Position numbers and translations under genes: made by a program
Shown here: piece after piece, positions 27,301 through 37,604 of the stretch
How positions within the stretch are numbered: position 1 is the first letter of the stretch
Layout: the number at the start of each line of letters is the position of its first letter
Origin: Mesaphorura yosii
Lineage: Eukaryota; Arthropoda; Collembola; Poduromorpha; Tullbergiidae
Reading direction: 5' to 3'
NCBI GenBank assembly: GCA_009869945.1
Contig: WIXG01000256.1
Span: 1 to 64,000 of the forward strand
Length of the DNA stretch: 64,000 nucleotides
The notes under the pieces: model-generated
What the model was told of the DNA's origin: nothing
Databases searched by the model: none
The model's input: the letters and a program-made list of their open reading frames with translations, nothing else

Positions 27301-29244
27301 CTGAAACTTTGCTACCACCGTGAAATTAATGCCAGAGCGATCTTCGTAAAATGCTGTCGGGTGAAGAAAGTCCCTTGGATTGGCCAGGCCATTGGCCCCT
27401 GTAGGCAAGCATGAATTTGAGTAATTAAAACAATTCGAGACCATAAAATTCGTGTCGTACCAATTGGTCCGAGGTACGGCAAGACGAAGTGAGTTCCAAA
27501 TACTTCCAGAATGTACCCACGAGTGAGACCTTCCACATTGACGGAGAAGCGCATTCCTTGCTACGGGTTCATAAAAGGGACAATAAAATTTTAAACAAAT
27601 CAATTCTCAAGAGAATACGCAAAGCTCAGGCAGGCCCAGTAATTTCGGAATTCCTATTCTGCTTCTGCTGCCTTTTATACAGTGTGCTACTTTTCAGTGA
27701 CGATACCTATAATTTAGAACATTGTCCGTCTGCTTATTGTCGATCATTAAATTATAACACTCGCTCTTACTATTCCCGTATTGCCTGTCTTCGCTCATGG
27801 AGACATCCTGTCACATTTTACGTCGAAGGTTTATGTTTTATGTCGTCATAAAATTTAATACACATCCATACATCGGGTATTCTGTGTTCCATTTTATGAT
27901 GTATAAAATTAGAGCCGGAATGGTGGAAGTCATCAAGTCAACAAGGTACCCGGAATTTCCGGAAAAGAAGTATGACAGACGCAGAGACATTGTGCGTATG
28001 CGTCCGTACGTATACGCACATGGAACACTTCGAAGCTATAAAATGCGAATGGAATTTGAACGAATTAATGGAAGATTAGTATAATTTCGACATAAAACTG
28101 CTCTGTTTTGGCTCATGAATAAAACGCGTTCAAAGCGAAGTGTGGAATTGTGCTTGTAAACGTCGGCCGTTCTTCCGTACCTGAATTACACAAATTTCGC
28201 CAGGCGAAACAACCATTCGCCCGAACTCAGTTGCAATTTTCAACACTCCCTGCTGAGGAACTACAAGGCAGTAAAGCAATAATAATTAGACCAATTTTCA
28301 GTCCGAAACAGCAATCCTGAGTCAAAAAGAACGAACCAATGAGGAAGTCTCCGTCAGCTGAGTAGAAAGCCTTGCCATCCATCGGCTTATTGCACGTAAA
28401 AATGTAGATAGCCAGACCAGTGCGGCTAAGGACCTCGCCAGCTCCACATATTGTTTTCAATCCATCAACAAAGTCAAATTCCTTCTTGGAAGTGTCTGAC
28501 GCTCCGAATGGGAATGGGAACCATCTCATCTGTTCAACAGGCGCATGCAAGAAGTGATATTGAAATTCACAACTCGCAAGCATGAGGCTCGCCAGCAGCA
28601 CTTCAAAGGAGTTAGAACCTGAGTTGGATCCGGAGGAAAGCCAGTGAAACAAGGCACAACTTGCTCCGAAGTTTCGCCTGGAACCGTGGTGTATGGCACA
28701 TGGAGAACGGACGGCCTGATGCGGTACAGCCAGGTTCGACGATTCGCCTCGCGTGGAGCTACCGATGCCGAACAATTAATTTCGAACTTTCTTCGTGAGT
28801 TCGTTCGGCTTGAATTCCTGTTGTTTTACCTGTAAAAGCTGTTCCAGACAATTGCTCCGCGTAGAGCCCGTAAGGACATCTCTGTGGATTGTTTTGACCC
28901 TTCGGGAGGGAATTAGGGCAGCGTTCGTCCTCGCTTGAAAATTCGGACCCAAATCCGGACAAATACTGGAAGTAAACCAAAAAGTATTTTTAACCTGTAT
29001 GATTCGTAACACTTTGAAATATTTTGCGCGCTGGCACGCTGAAATTGTGGAAATGATCACGCACGAAGCCAGATTTTAATATTCTACAAATTATGAGACG
29101 GTTAGTTTCTTAGGAAGGTATTCCCAGCGGTTCAGAAAGTTCACAAATTTCTTAATCTAATCAGCAGAGTTACGAAAACGTGGCTACGGGTATCAAAATG
29201 TGTAATTAGTTCCATACCTTCACTTCTCCTTCTGTCACAATCAT
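24306..29244 (-). CDS. HGD: homogentisate 1,2-dioxygenase
   Basis: This enzyme opens the ring of homogentisate to maleylacetoacetate, an iron-dependent cytosolic step of tyrosine and phenylalanine breakdown. Eleven exons join in phase: 29244-29218, 28965-28830, 28758-28619, 28529-28337, 28260-28181, 27560-27461, 27398-27172, 25263-25137, 24802-24725, 24637-24534 and 24434-24306. The sum is 1341 nt, or 446 residues, against 445 in human. Signatures include [48 protein letters not shown] and [15 protein letters not shown]. The iron ligands are present: His343 and Glu349 (RPPYYHRNCMAEF) and His379 (MMTPHGPD), each eight residues after its human counterpart (335, 341, 371). Exon 1 codes for only nine residues (MIVTEGEVK). 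Intron 10 uses a GC donor. The N-terminal exon is inferred from phase and fit; the rest is certain. Confidence 0.97.
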
Positions 29245-30385
29245 TTCGAGATGGGAAAAGAAGATGTGAACTCGTACTCGCACTCGGTAAACCGATTTAT
29301 GTATTTAGGACGCTCACAGTAAGCAAGGCCGTAACTTACGCTGTGAAGCTCTGATTCACTATTCACACTTCTGAAATGTTTATCAAACTTTTGTCACTTT
29401 GAGGTTAGTTGAGGAATATTAAATGTGAAATGTTGTGTATCATCAAGACGAATGAGTCGTGCTATGCAATGTAACGAAATGTCAAAGTTTAAGCCCTTCC
29501 GAGATATCAAAGTGAAACGTGTATCATGGAAAGTTTCAACACGGCAGCACGGAGCGCAGGGACTCGGCCTAACTTCTGCTGCTCGACTGACTGAGGAGGA
29601 TGGCAACAAGAAGTGTGGCTAGATAAATGGCAATTAATTGGTTAATTCAATTAAGAGTACGTGACTCGGGCACAAAACTAAAAAGTAAAATGATACGAGG
29701 AGTGGAATTGCACCTGTGCGAGGATGGGCGCTTTGAATCCGCTCAGACCTGAAGCTGAAACTGAAATCTTCATGGTGTTGCATAATAAGGACTCGAGATC
29801 ACGATCAAACCACCGTCATTACCCTTCTCCAATGTCAAGGTATTCTTCTTTTTTCACGTTATTTACAGGAAAACTTGTTCCAGTGATATTTTTCTGAAAC
29901 AAGTTAAAATCAAATTGCTACCACTGGAAAGCCACTAAACCAGTTTTGCGAGATTTTTTCATGGGTTGCATTACAGCCAAATTGAGGTGTGTCGTTTTAC
30001 AAAACCACTCAGGAATCGATTTGTGTGCATGCGACAATTTCAATATCGATCAAGATGAGAACATTGAAGTGACTAAGATTGGGCTAAGAAATGACAGCAA
30101 GGTCCATCAATTAAACCGAAAATTATTGCTTTACTGAACTTTTTTTTCAATAATGACGAATAATGTATGCATGCGCTGGAAAAAAAGTAATTTACATCAC
30201 AAGTCCCTTCTGTTATTAACGGAATCTCACATAAATGTCATATATGAATCGATTATTCAATATTTCTATTCTAAACATGGAAGCTTAGTTAGCTTAGAAT
30301 GCGCAATAGTTGTATTAAAGCTTATTTGAGTTCATGAAGCTGATTCTTGTTCAGCGTGTTCTTCTAGGTTTGAAATTCTCACATT

Positions 30386-31916
30386 TTACTTAAAATTATT
30401 CTTGGAATCACGCAGAACTCCCATGCAGGAAATAGCTTCCTTCGCGCCAACGGATTTCTGAAGTTCAGGCAAGATGCATCTCATAAATGGATTGATCAGC
30501 TTCTCTTCACCAATTGTCGATGGCACAGTTGGAATTTTTGATGATCTTTGATTTTGAGCCCATCGTAGTTTCTCTTTTGAAACTTCATTATTTGGTTCAA
30601 CGTGCAGACCGAACTTGAGGTTGGCCACCGTATATTCATGCCCACAAAACACCAACTACACAATATGGCATACAATTCTGAACTTCAGCGGCGAAAATAT
30701 GATGTGAATTAAATTAAAGTCTGATATATCCCTTACTGTCTCCTCGGGAAGATTTCCAAGCTTTGTAATAAGTGCTTCGTGCATTTGTTCCGCAGTTCCT
30801 TCAAAGAATCGCCCACAGCCAGCAATGAATAAAGTGTCACCTGTTTGTCAACCGCCATAATAAATATAAGACTTCAACGTTAATGAGATTGAACGTTGCA
30901 GTTTAACTCTCTTACCAGTAAATACTGCTGGCTTGTGCATATTGGAATCTTTTGTCTCAATGAAGTAACAAATATGCCCGGTTGTGTGACAAGGCGTAAA
31001 TAGGCAATTTATGTTCAGGGAGCCCAAAGTGATCTTGTCATTTTGCCGAACCTGAAACATTGCACCACTTAAATTACGTAAAGCACCTATTATTTTACGC
31101 AGAGCGAAGGAGGTCGAATGTAAGAATTTTTTAATGGAGCATAATATCCATTAACCTTCTTGGTCAAAGCTCCAATTCTGTCATCTCCTCCGTACACTTC
31201 CAATTTGTTTCCGTTCTCACGACTGTACAATTGCACCATTTTTTCGTTTCCACCCGCATGATCCCTAGCAGACATAACGTATCAGATGTATGATGATTTC
31301 AAAAAATGACACGCTGCGTCTACAGTGAAAATGGTAATTTAGGCCACACCAGTGGTGATGCGTGGTCAAAATCTGCGTCAAAGTAACATTTTCCTTCCGA
31401 ACAACGTCCAGGATGGAATCTGGTTCAACTGGATCAACCGCTGCCGCCTGCATGGACTCCTTGTCGATGATCTTTAGAAAATTAGATTGAATTAGTTATC
31501 GTCGCGGATGTGGAAATCTTGCTGTCGCGCATTGAACAAACATATCTTACCAAATACATAAAATTGTCAGCAGTAGCCGGTATCACAATGATCTTCAAGT
31601 TGGGGAAGTCGATGACCGCCTTTTCGCTATGCATTTTGAAGTTAGCCTTCGTATCAGTTTTGTAGATAGCAGTTACAACGGAAAGAGCTACAGGGGCAGT
31701 AGAAAATTGTCGGAATTGATGCGCCGAAGCTCGTGTGATGATGCACCGCAATCTAGAAGTTCCTAAGCACGGAAAGTAAAATGGTTTCAAGTTCACGTCC
31801 AAGCGTCTCGAATTTTAGAACCAATTACATGCCCCTTAATCGTATCGCCGTATTCTCTTACCGGCAAAAATTCTACCAGATGCACCAAGTACTTTTAAGA
31901 AAACTCTCGTACTCAT
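30386..31916 (-). CDS. HAGH: hydroxyacylglutathione hydrolase (glyoxalase II)
   Basis: This enzyme hydrolyses S-D-lactoylglutathione to D-lactate and glutathione, the second step of methylglyoxal detoxification. Seven exons join in phase: 31916-31862, 31762-31551, 31471-31350, 31264-31156, 31051-30916, 30840-30737 and 30655-30386, giving 335 residues. The metallo-beta-lactamase fold is clear: THHHWDHAGG (His127, His129, Asp131, His132), [28 protein letters not shown] and CGHEYT supply the binuclear metal ligands. The C-terminal glyoxalase II domain has TVPSTIGEE and NPFMR. The first 61 residues are Arg- and Ser-rich with RQFSTAP, like a mitochondrial targeting peptide. Met62 (codon 31634-31632) begins MHSEKAV and would give a cytosolic form. 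The exon 4 donor (gttaat) is weak. Confidence 0.96.
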
Positions 31917-32418
31917 TCGGATCTCGTGTTTCGTGCCTTAAGCAATTAACAAAGTTATAACTTACTCTTGCAATTGGCGGCCGGTGCACAATAAAGCTCT
32001 TGAATTGTGATCACCAAATTGTTGTAGTTTGCGATTAAATATGATCTTATGCAATCAAGTTGATGTCGGACACTTCCGATAAGTTTCAACTGCATTCGAA
32101 CATAACCGCACGTGATATAGAATTGTACGTCTCGAGTATTTTATTTGAAACGTCGTCGCTCACAGAAGAAGAGACCCTTTCTAAAGTTTATTGTGGTGTT
32201 GGCTGTGGTTGGTCCTTTGTAAGGTCTAATTATTATAATTGCTTGATATTATTAATTTGAAAATAGCCTAAACTCAACAATTTACATTCGTCAGTTCTAT
32301 CTTTCTGGGCCTGTTACACTGGTAAGTGGAGTTTGTACCCTGTCTTGCTGACATTAAATTATTGTAAATGCGTCTACATTTTATATTCAGCATGTCCTTT
32401 TATTTTCTAGTTTAGGAA
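31917..32418. promoter_or_regulatory. shared 502-bp divergent promoter region, HAGH / SDE2
   Basis: The HAGH start at 31916 (minus) and the SDE2 start at 32419 (plus) face away from each other across 502 bp, so both promoters must lie in or overlap this interval. I see no clear TATA box. A pyrimidine-rich cttttattttctag just before the SDE2 ATG could be the acceptor of a 5' UTR intron. Confidence 0.5.
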
Positions 32419-34295
32419 ATGGTGTCCTTCAAAGTGAACTGCCGGATGGCAGCTGGACCACTTGAGGTCTTTCAGATTCAGCCGAAACTTACATTGGACA
32501 CGAAATCCAATCATGACGGAGTCGTTGCAAGTGAACTAAAAGCTGAAGTTGCTGACTTACTGGTAAGTAAACGTGACGTAAGCTTTTGGCTTGTTAAAGT
32601 TTGTTAAATGCTTTACTATTATTAAACAAGCCCACTGGGTTCATGATAATTTAATATCCTGATGCACCAAATGTTAATATTTTGTATTTGATTTTGCAGG
32701 GCTTGAATTCGGAGTATTTTTACTTGACGCACAATGGAAATCTTCTTTCAGACTGCTCAAATCAGTTAATAATTAGCCACCATGACATTCCACTGGTGCT
32801 GGTACCTCGGCTTTTGGGAGGAAAAGGAGGTAAGTAATTAAGACATTATCATTCGCTATTATTTGCTAGCAACTGTGTTTAATTTCCGTTCGGATGCGCG
32901 TCACCCAGTCAAGTCAACTTATGAAATCTGCATGTACAAACTTAACAAGAATTATGAAGAGCGCACGTAGGATCCATTCTTAGTTTAGTCCTAACTCCAG
33001 TCGATTGATTTAGAAAATCGTATCTTGTGTAATCTTTGATGAAGCATTTTTCCATTTTGTGGTCTGTCTCGAACAAAATACTTTAGTGTGGCAATCGCGA
33101 TCCTGTACAGTCTCACCGCAGCAGCAGCAGTAGCTCATGTGTGTATATATATACAACTGCGCTGCATGTAGCTTTATTACAGGAATAATTCACTACTGTG
33201 AGTACCGGTAGCAGAGTGGCGCAGTGGAAGCGTGCTGGGCCCATAACCCAGAGGTCGATAGATCGAAACTATCCTCTGCTAGGTTTCTTTTTGCACTTTT
33301 TTTGCAACGAATAAAGTAATAACATTTAACTCAAACGTGTACTCGCACACGATAATGTGTATTTCATTTTAATTTTAAGCTCGTAGCATTACGATTCGCC
33401 TTGCAATACAATCCATTTTCATCAATTGTGTTGCAGGATGCCCCAGAAGATGCGATAAATGCACTAACTCCAATACCGAAGTGTGATATCATTTTAATGC
33501 TTGAATGCGTGTTTTTAGGTTTCGGATCCATGCTCAGAGCCATTGGAGCCCAAATCGAGAAAACAACAAATCGTGAAGCCTGTCGTGATCTTTCTGGCAG
33601 AAGACTCCGTGACATTAATGAAGAGCAAAGGGTGAAGAAATGGTTCGCGAAGCAAAAGGAGCGAGAACAGGAAAAGGAAGAGTTGAAGAAGAAAAAACTG
33701 GAAAAACTTCGCCAATTTTGTGAAGGAGCGCCTTTGCCACTCACCCAAGACCCCGAGTACAACCGCCAAAGAGCTGAAATGGCGGATTCCGTCTTCGAAG
33801 CTGTTGATAAAGGTAATCATTATAACACTGAGACGTATGAATGCGAAAGCAACAACAGTTTATTTAACGTTTGAATGTGAATTCGTCTTTCAGGGTTTGA
33901 AGCTGCGAAAGAGGAAATAGCCTCAGTTGAAAGAGCGTCAACATCCATATCATCGCTTGCGGTCATCGAAGAAGAAGCATCCTCATCCTCGTCTTCCTCT
34001 GTTTCAGCGACTGGAAGCGCCGTTCCATCAACTTCCTCTTCAGCCTCGACTTCAGCTTCAACAAAAACGACGGATGAAGTAGTGAAGGAAAAACCAAATA
34101 CCATCAAGCGTACCTTGTAAGTGCGACTAGTACCTCGTTCTTGTTAGATTTACTTAATTGACTCATACCATTAGGCCTTAAACTAATTAAACCATGAATA
34201 ATCTTTGTTTTTGCAGTTTTGAAGAGGACCTAGATTCAGACGTTAGTGACAGCGAGTCTGACGAAGAAGCACCGGCAAAGAAGGCGAAAATATGA
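32419..34295 (+). CDS. SDE2: SDE2 replication stress / splicing regulator homolog
   Basis: Five exons join in phase: 32419-32562, 32700-32829, 33519-33812, 33894-34116 and 34217-34295, giving 289 residues (human about 450). The N-terminal ubiquitin-like fold ends in LLGGKGG at residues 86-92. In the family this is the Gly-Gly~Lys site where the ubiquitin-like part is cut off. The conserved Sde2 core follows: FGSMLRAIGAQIEKTT, then NREACRDLSGRRLRDINEEQ. After it come a Lys/Glu-rich coiled coil, a Ser-rich linker and an acidic tail (DLDSDVSDSESDEEA) ending in a basic KKAKI. Yeast and fission-yeast Sde2 act in the spliceosome; human SDE2 also works at replication forks with PCNA and TIMELESS. 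The protein is shorter than vertebrate homologs and shows no C-terminal SAP domain. Confidence 0.94.
33210..33281 (+). tRNA. tRNA-iMet: initiator tRNA-Met (CAT anticodon)
   Basis: A 72-nt cloverleaf folds cleanly. The acceptor stem is AGCAGAG with CTCTGCT, including the eukaryotic initiator A1:U72 pair. The anticodon stem-loop is CTGGGCCCATAACCCAG, with CAT at 33242-33244 and the three initiator G-C pairs next to the loop. The T arm GATAG/CTATC carries the initiator ATCGAAA loop in place of TTCRA. The T stem shows a compensated pair relative to the usual animal GATGG/CCATC. A TTTTT Pol III terminator sits at 33288-33292. There is no intron and no encoded CCA. It lies in the sense strand of SDE2 intron 2. 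Confidence 0.97.
33288..33292 (+). terminator. RNA polymerase III terminator of tRNA-iMet
   Basis: A run of five T residues seven bases past the tRNA end; a second longer T run follows near 33297. Confidence 0.8.
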
Positions 34296-34383
34296 AATTC
34301 AAGAAAATTTAAGAAAAAGATTTAGTGTAATTTCTTTTTAATTTGTTAACTGCAGCAAGTAAATAATTTATCTGCCCGTTTGT

Positions 34384-34389
34384 AATAAA
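34384..34389 (+). promoter_or_regulatory. polyadenylation signal of SDE2
   Basis: AATAAA 89 bases after the SDE2 stop codon, in a short interval before the convergent VMO-I gene. Confidence 0.65.
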
Positions 34390-34509
34390 TTAATGCATTT
34401 AAATGTGCTAATCAAGCTGTTGAGCTTCAAGTGGACAACGGCGGCACAGCACCTCGTTGAACTCTGGTCTGGTATTCCTTCGAGTGCTGCAGATATAACT
34501 AAATTTGGC

Positions 34510-34515
34510 TTTATT
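34510..34515 (-). promoter_or_regulatory. possible polyadenylation signal of the VMO-I-like gene
   Basis: AATAAA on the minus strand about 140 bases past the stop codon at 34652. SDE2 and this gene converge with only 356 bp between stop codons. Confidence 0.45.
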
Positions 34516-34651
34516 CGCGAATAATCTGGTCATGTTTCTAATCCCAATTGCTCACTAAATTCGCATTTGGTTTGAAGTGTTTATGCAGTACTCGGTAGTT
34601 AATCACAAAATATTCATCGTAATTCATGAACTTCAACTTGGGGTGAGGTAA

Positions 34652-35878
34652 TTATAAATCAAAGTATGATACAGTCGTCTTGATTGAGCTACCTTCACCC
34701 TCGGTGTCAATCCTCTTGACACGCGTGGCTTTGGCGAGATAGAAATCACAGGTGCCAACAGTCTGGAGCAATTGAGTGGAAATGCCAGGTGGGACCTCGA
34801 ATGACACGCTGGTTGTTGTCTCTGCACTCCAAACTTCGGTGTTGGACGATGACCAGTCGTATCCAGTTTCACTGCTCATTGCTGGCGAACGAACAAAGTC
34901 AATACATTTGATAAAGTGACATGGCAGGATCTTTTGCCGTTTCATACAGGATGGGTTTGGAGCTTACACAAATTGTATCTGAAGTTCAGATTAAGGCCGT
35001 ACAGCGCTCCGCCAAGACCGAATCCGATGCTTTGGTACACCTCACTCTTGTAATATCCGCCGCTGCTGTCTGTGTGCGAATGAGACACGCCAACTTTACG
35101 CTGGTAGAAGCAGGTCGTTGGAGTCACAGCTTGTCTGTTGTCGCATTCGATGACCAGCTCCCAAGTATCAGTTGGCACGCAGATTTCAGCTGGGTCTTCC
35201 ACATCGCAGCACCGAACTCGGAAATTGTTGAGAGATGTGTCGTCGCCTACAATGCAAATGCAATAGCAAATAGCACAAGTTTATAACTCAATCATGCAAA
35301 CGCCAATTACCTGTGCCGGATCCCTCGATTTGAGACTGAATTCCGCAAATTGCTTGTTTCTTGGAGCATTTTTGTGGTATGGTCCAGCCACCGAATCTTT
35401 CACCGTCCCCTTCAATGTAATCTGTGTCCGCTCCATTGCAATAAAGTCGGAGGTTGTTGGCAGCAGTGTCATCAGAAAAGACGGACTGCGAGCCCTCTGA
35501 CCTGAGCTGGAACCCTGTTGCAACTCCGTCGCAGAAGTAATTGTTACCGAAGGAGCCATAGTCGCCTTGCGCGCTCACGATCGGAGTGTCGGATTTCTTC
35601 GAGCCAATTTCATCGCAGTAGAATTTGATGGCGTTCAGACCCGTGTCGTCTGTCCAGATTCCCTGGTACGAATGTGTCTTGAGCTGCATGCCGATGACGT
35701 ACGAGCCAGCAGGACAGTACTCCCATTCTCGCCAACTGCCCCAGTTTGTGACCTGCGGCGAAGTTAAGATGATCGGGTCGCGCGTCTCAGTTGGCGTCTC
35801 TTCAACTGGTTCAAGTGGGCTTCCGCTCACCGAAGTGAAAAGCGCCACGGCCGCGGTCACGAGAATGATGAATTTCAT
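34652..35878 (-). CDS. secreted VMO-I domain protein with extra C-terminal module
   Basis: Three exons in phase (35878-35311, 35246-34968, 34881-34652) give 358 residues. A signal peptide (about 1-19, cleaved after SVSG) precedes a VMO-I (vitelline membrane outer layer 1) domain. That domain shows its three-fold beta-prism repeat directly: TDDTGLNAIKFYC (76-88), SDDTAANNLRLYC (135-147) and GDDTSLNNFRVRC (190-202). VMO-I proteins usually end here at about 200 residues. This one continues for about 155 residues. The extension has an alternating Ser/Thr-rich stretch (VGVSHSHTDSSGGYY), a Gly-rich hydrophobic run (IGFGLGGALYGLNLNF), then GYDWSSS and TTTSVSFEVPPG. That order resembles aerolysin/ETX-MTX2-type beta pore-forming modules, an inference from pattern only. 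A role in egg coat, cuticle or defence is possible; none is shown. Confidence 0.85.
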
Positions 35879-37604
35879 TTTGGCTTGCTACTACAGCAAC
35901 GAAATCAACTTTCAGGTTGCTACTTTCCCAAGTAAACCAATCAATTTTCTGTACTAGTCGAATTATGGATAATTGATCTGCTTAAATCATTTTTATCCAC
36001 GCATGGTCAAGTTGATAGCCTTGCACTTATCCAAATATACTGCTTATCTGTGACATTGACTTGCAATCGAGTTTATTTTTCGAATAATTGTCAATCAATT
36101 TCAGGAACGTCCAAGTCATTTAGTGAATGCCTGAAATCGAACTACTATTAGCGATGGCCACTTACGTGCGCGTCATTGCCCGTGTCTCCGTATCGATGAA
36201 TTCAGACTCTACTAAACTAGACGGCATTGAGTTGTGCATTTCATTGGCGAAGGCGATAATAGATTTTTGCATAGAATGCGGATGCCAGTACCAAGTTCAA
36301 GAATTTTTCAGTTGTCAAATGCAATGCAAACTGCTCTCTGATACTGTATTTCGAGTAACACCAAGCAGGCTCACGTCCCAGGTCCATGACACGCCATTCC
36401 GTCAACTTCGTCTACCCACCGGTCACCTGCTAGTGACAAAGGTCATTTTGCAGCTGCGACTATTCAAGAATATTCTCAAATTTCGGATTCCAGAAGCTAT
36501 GTGCTTTAGTTTCTGCGTCAAACAGAAGCAATTAAGTGCACGCGACTCAATCTGGCGCATGCAATCATGAATATGTATCATGCGTTTGGCGCTAGTTACC
36601 TGGAAAGGCCGGAACATGATTAGTGCGGGGCTGGTGGCGTGCGTGGTGTCTGTGGCATGAGAGGCTTGTTGAAGGTACCCAGACGAACGCAACCTTCACC
36701 CACAAATGCAATTGGCGAACCGCCTTTGTATGTATGCATCTGTCCTGGCGAAATGAAGGATTTTTTTTTGTTCGTTGTACTAATCAGACTACTCGACTTA
36801 CATCTTCACATGATATAAGCATGTTACGTTCAATCATAAAAAATTGCCAAATCTCACGCATTCATCTTCAAGGTAAAATCTTGAGTGCAAGATGTCTTGT
36901 CTGCACTGCTCGGCAAATTCATATTCGATTCATAATCTTAATCTATCTTACTATCTTATCGTGTATATCGTACGATTTCTGCTCATTTGTTCCTCATTTG
37001 TTCTGCACTCTATTCGTGCAAGTATCGTTCGTGTGACTCATTTCGTTCAGCCAAAGCCGAACTTCTTCAAGATAACACTGGAGCAAAGTGGTAAATATTT
37101 GCATGCATTTGCCACTTTTGTTGGACCGTTAGCGTTATTGACTTGCCTTGTCAACTGTAGCCGCCGCAGCCGCGGCTGATCGGTTCCTCATAAGTTCACC
37201 GCAACCCGTACACGCTTTGTAACTGATCAGGTCGCACCGTCTCGAATACTGCAAATCAAGCAGTTGGAACTCTCACATTTGTTGTTAATTAATTTGTGAT
37301 TGCCAAGTCTTACGCCGTACCTGTTTGTTATATAACCCGTCTGACTGGTGACTCTGCGCGCGGCTTGAGGTTGTGCATTGTGAATTAAAAGTTGTACAAG
37401 GTTTTTATGCATGCATGCGCTGAATTTTTTTTTACAGACTTTCTAATTCGTCTTTGAAAAACATTTAGTGAGAGCGAGACTCTCAAGTTGAATGGTGACC
37501 GATTTAACGGAGTGTAGTGTCGTGCCAAAGGCTTTGCAAGTGCAAATTGAGAAATGGATCCTGTCCTTCCTGTGCGTAAAAATTAGACGCAATTAACAGC
37601 AGAA
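35879..37604. other. intergenic between VMO-I-like gene and lipase array
   Basis: It holds the divergent upstream regions of the VMO-I-like gene and of the first lipase gene. A plus-strand open frame at 36127-36570 has no recognisable domain and no splice context, so I do not call it. Confidence 0.5.

Noticed and set aside
36127-36570. 147-codon plus-strand open frame upstream of the lipase array
   Set aside because: No family motif, no splice context and overlapping frames on the other strand; not enough to call a gene.
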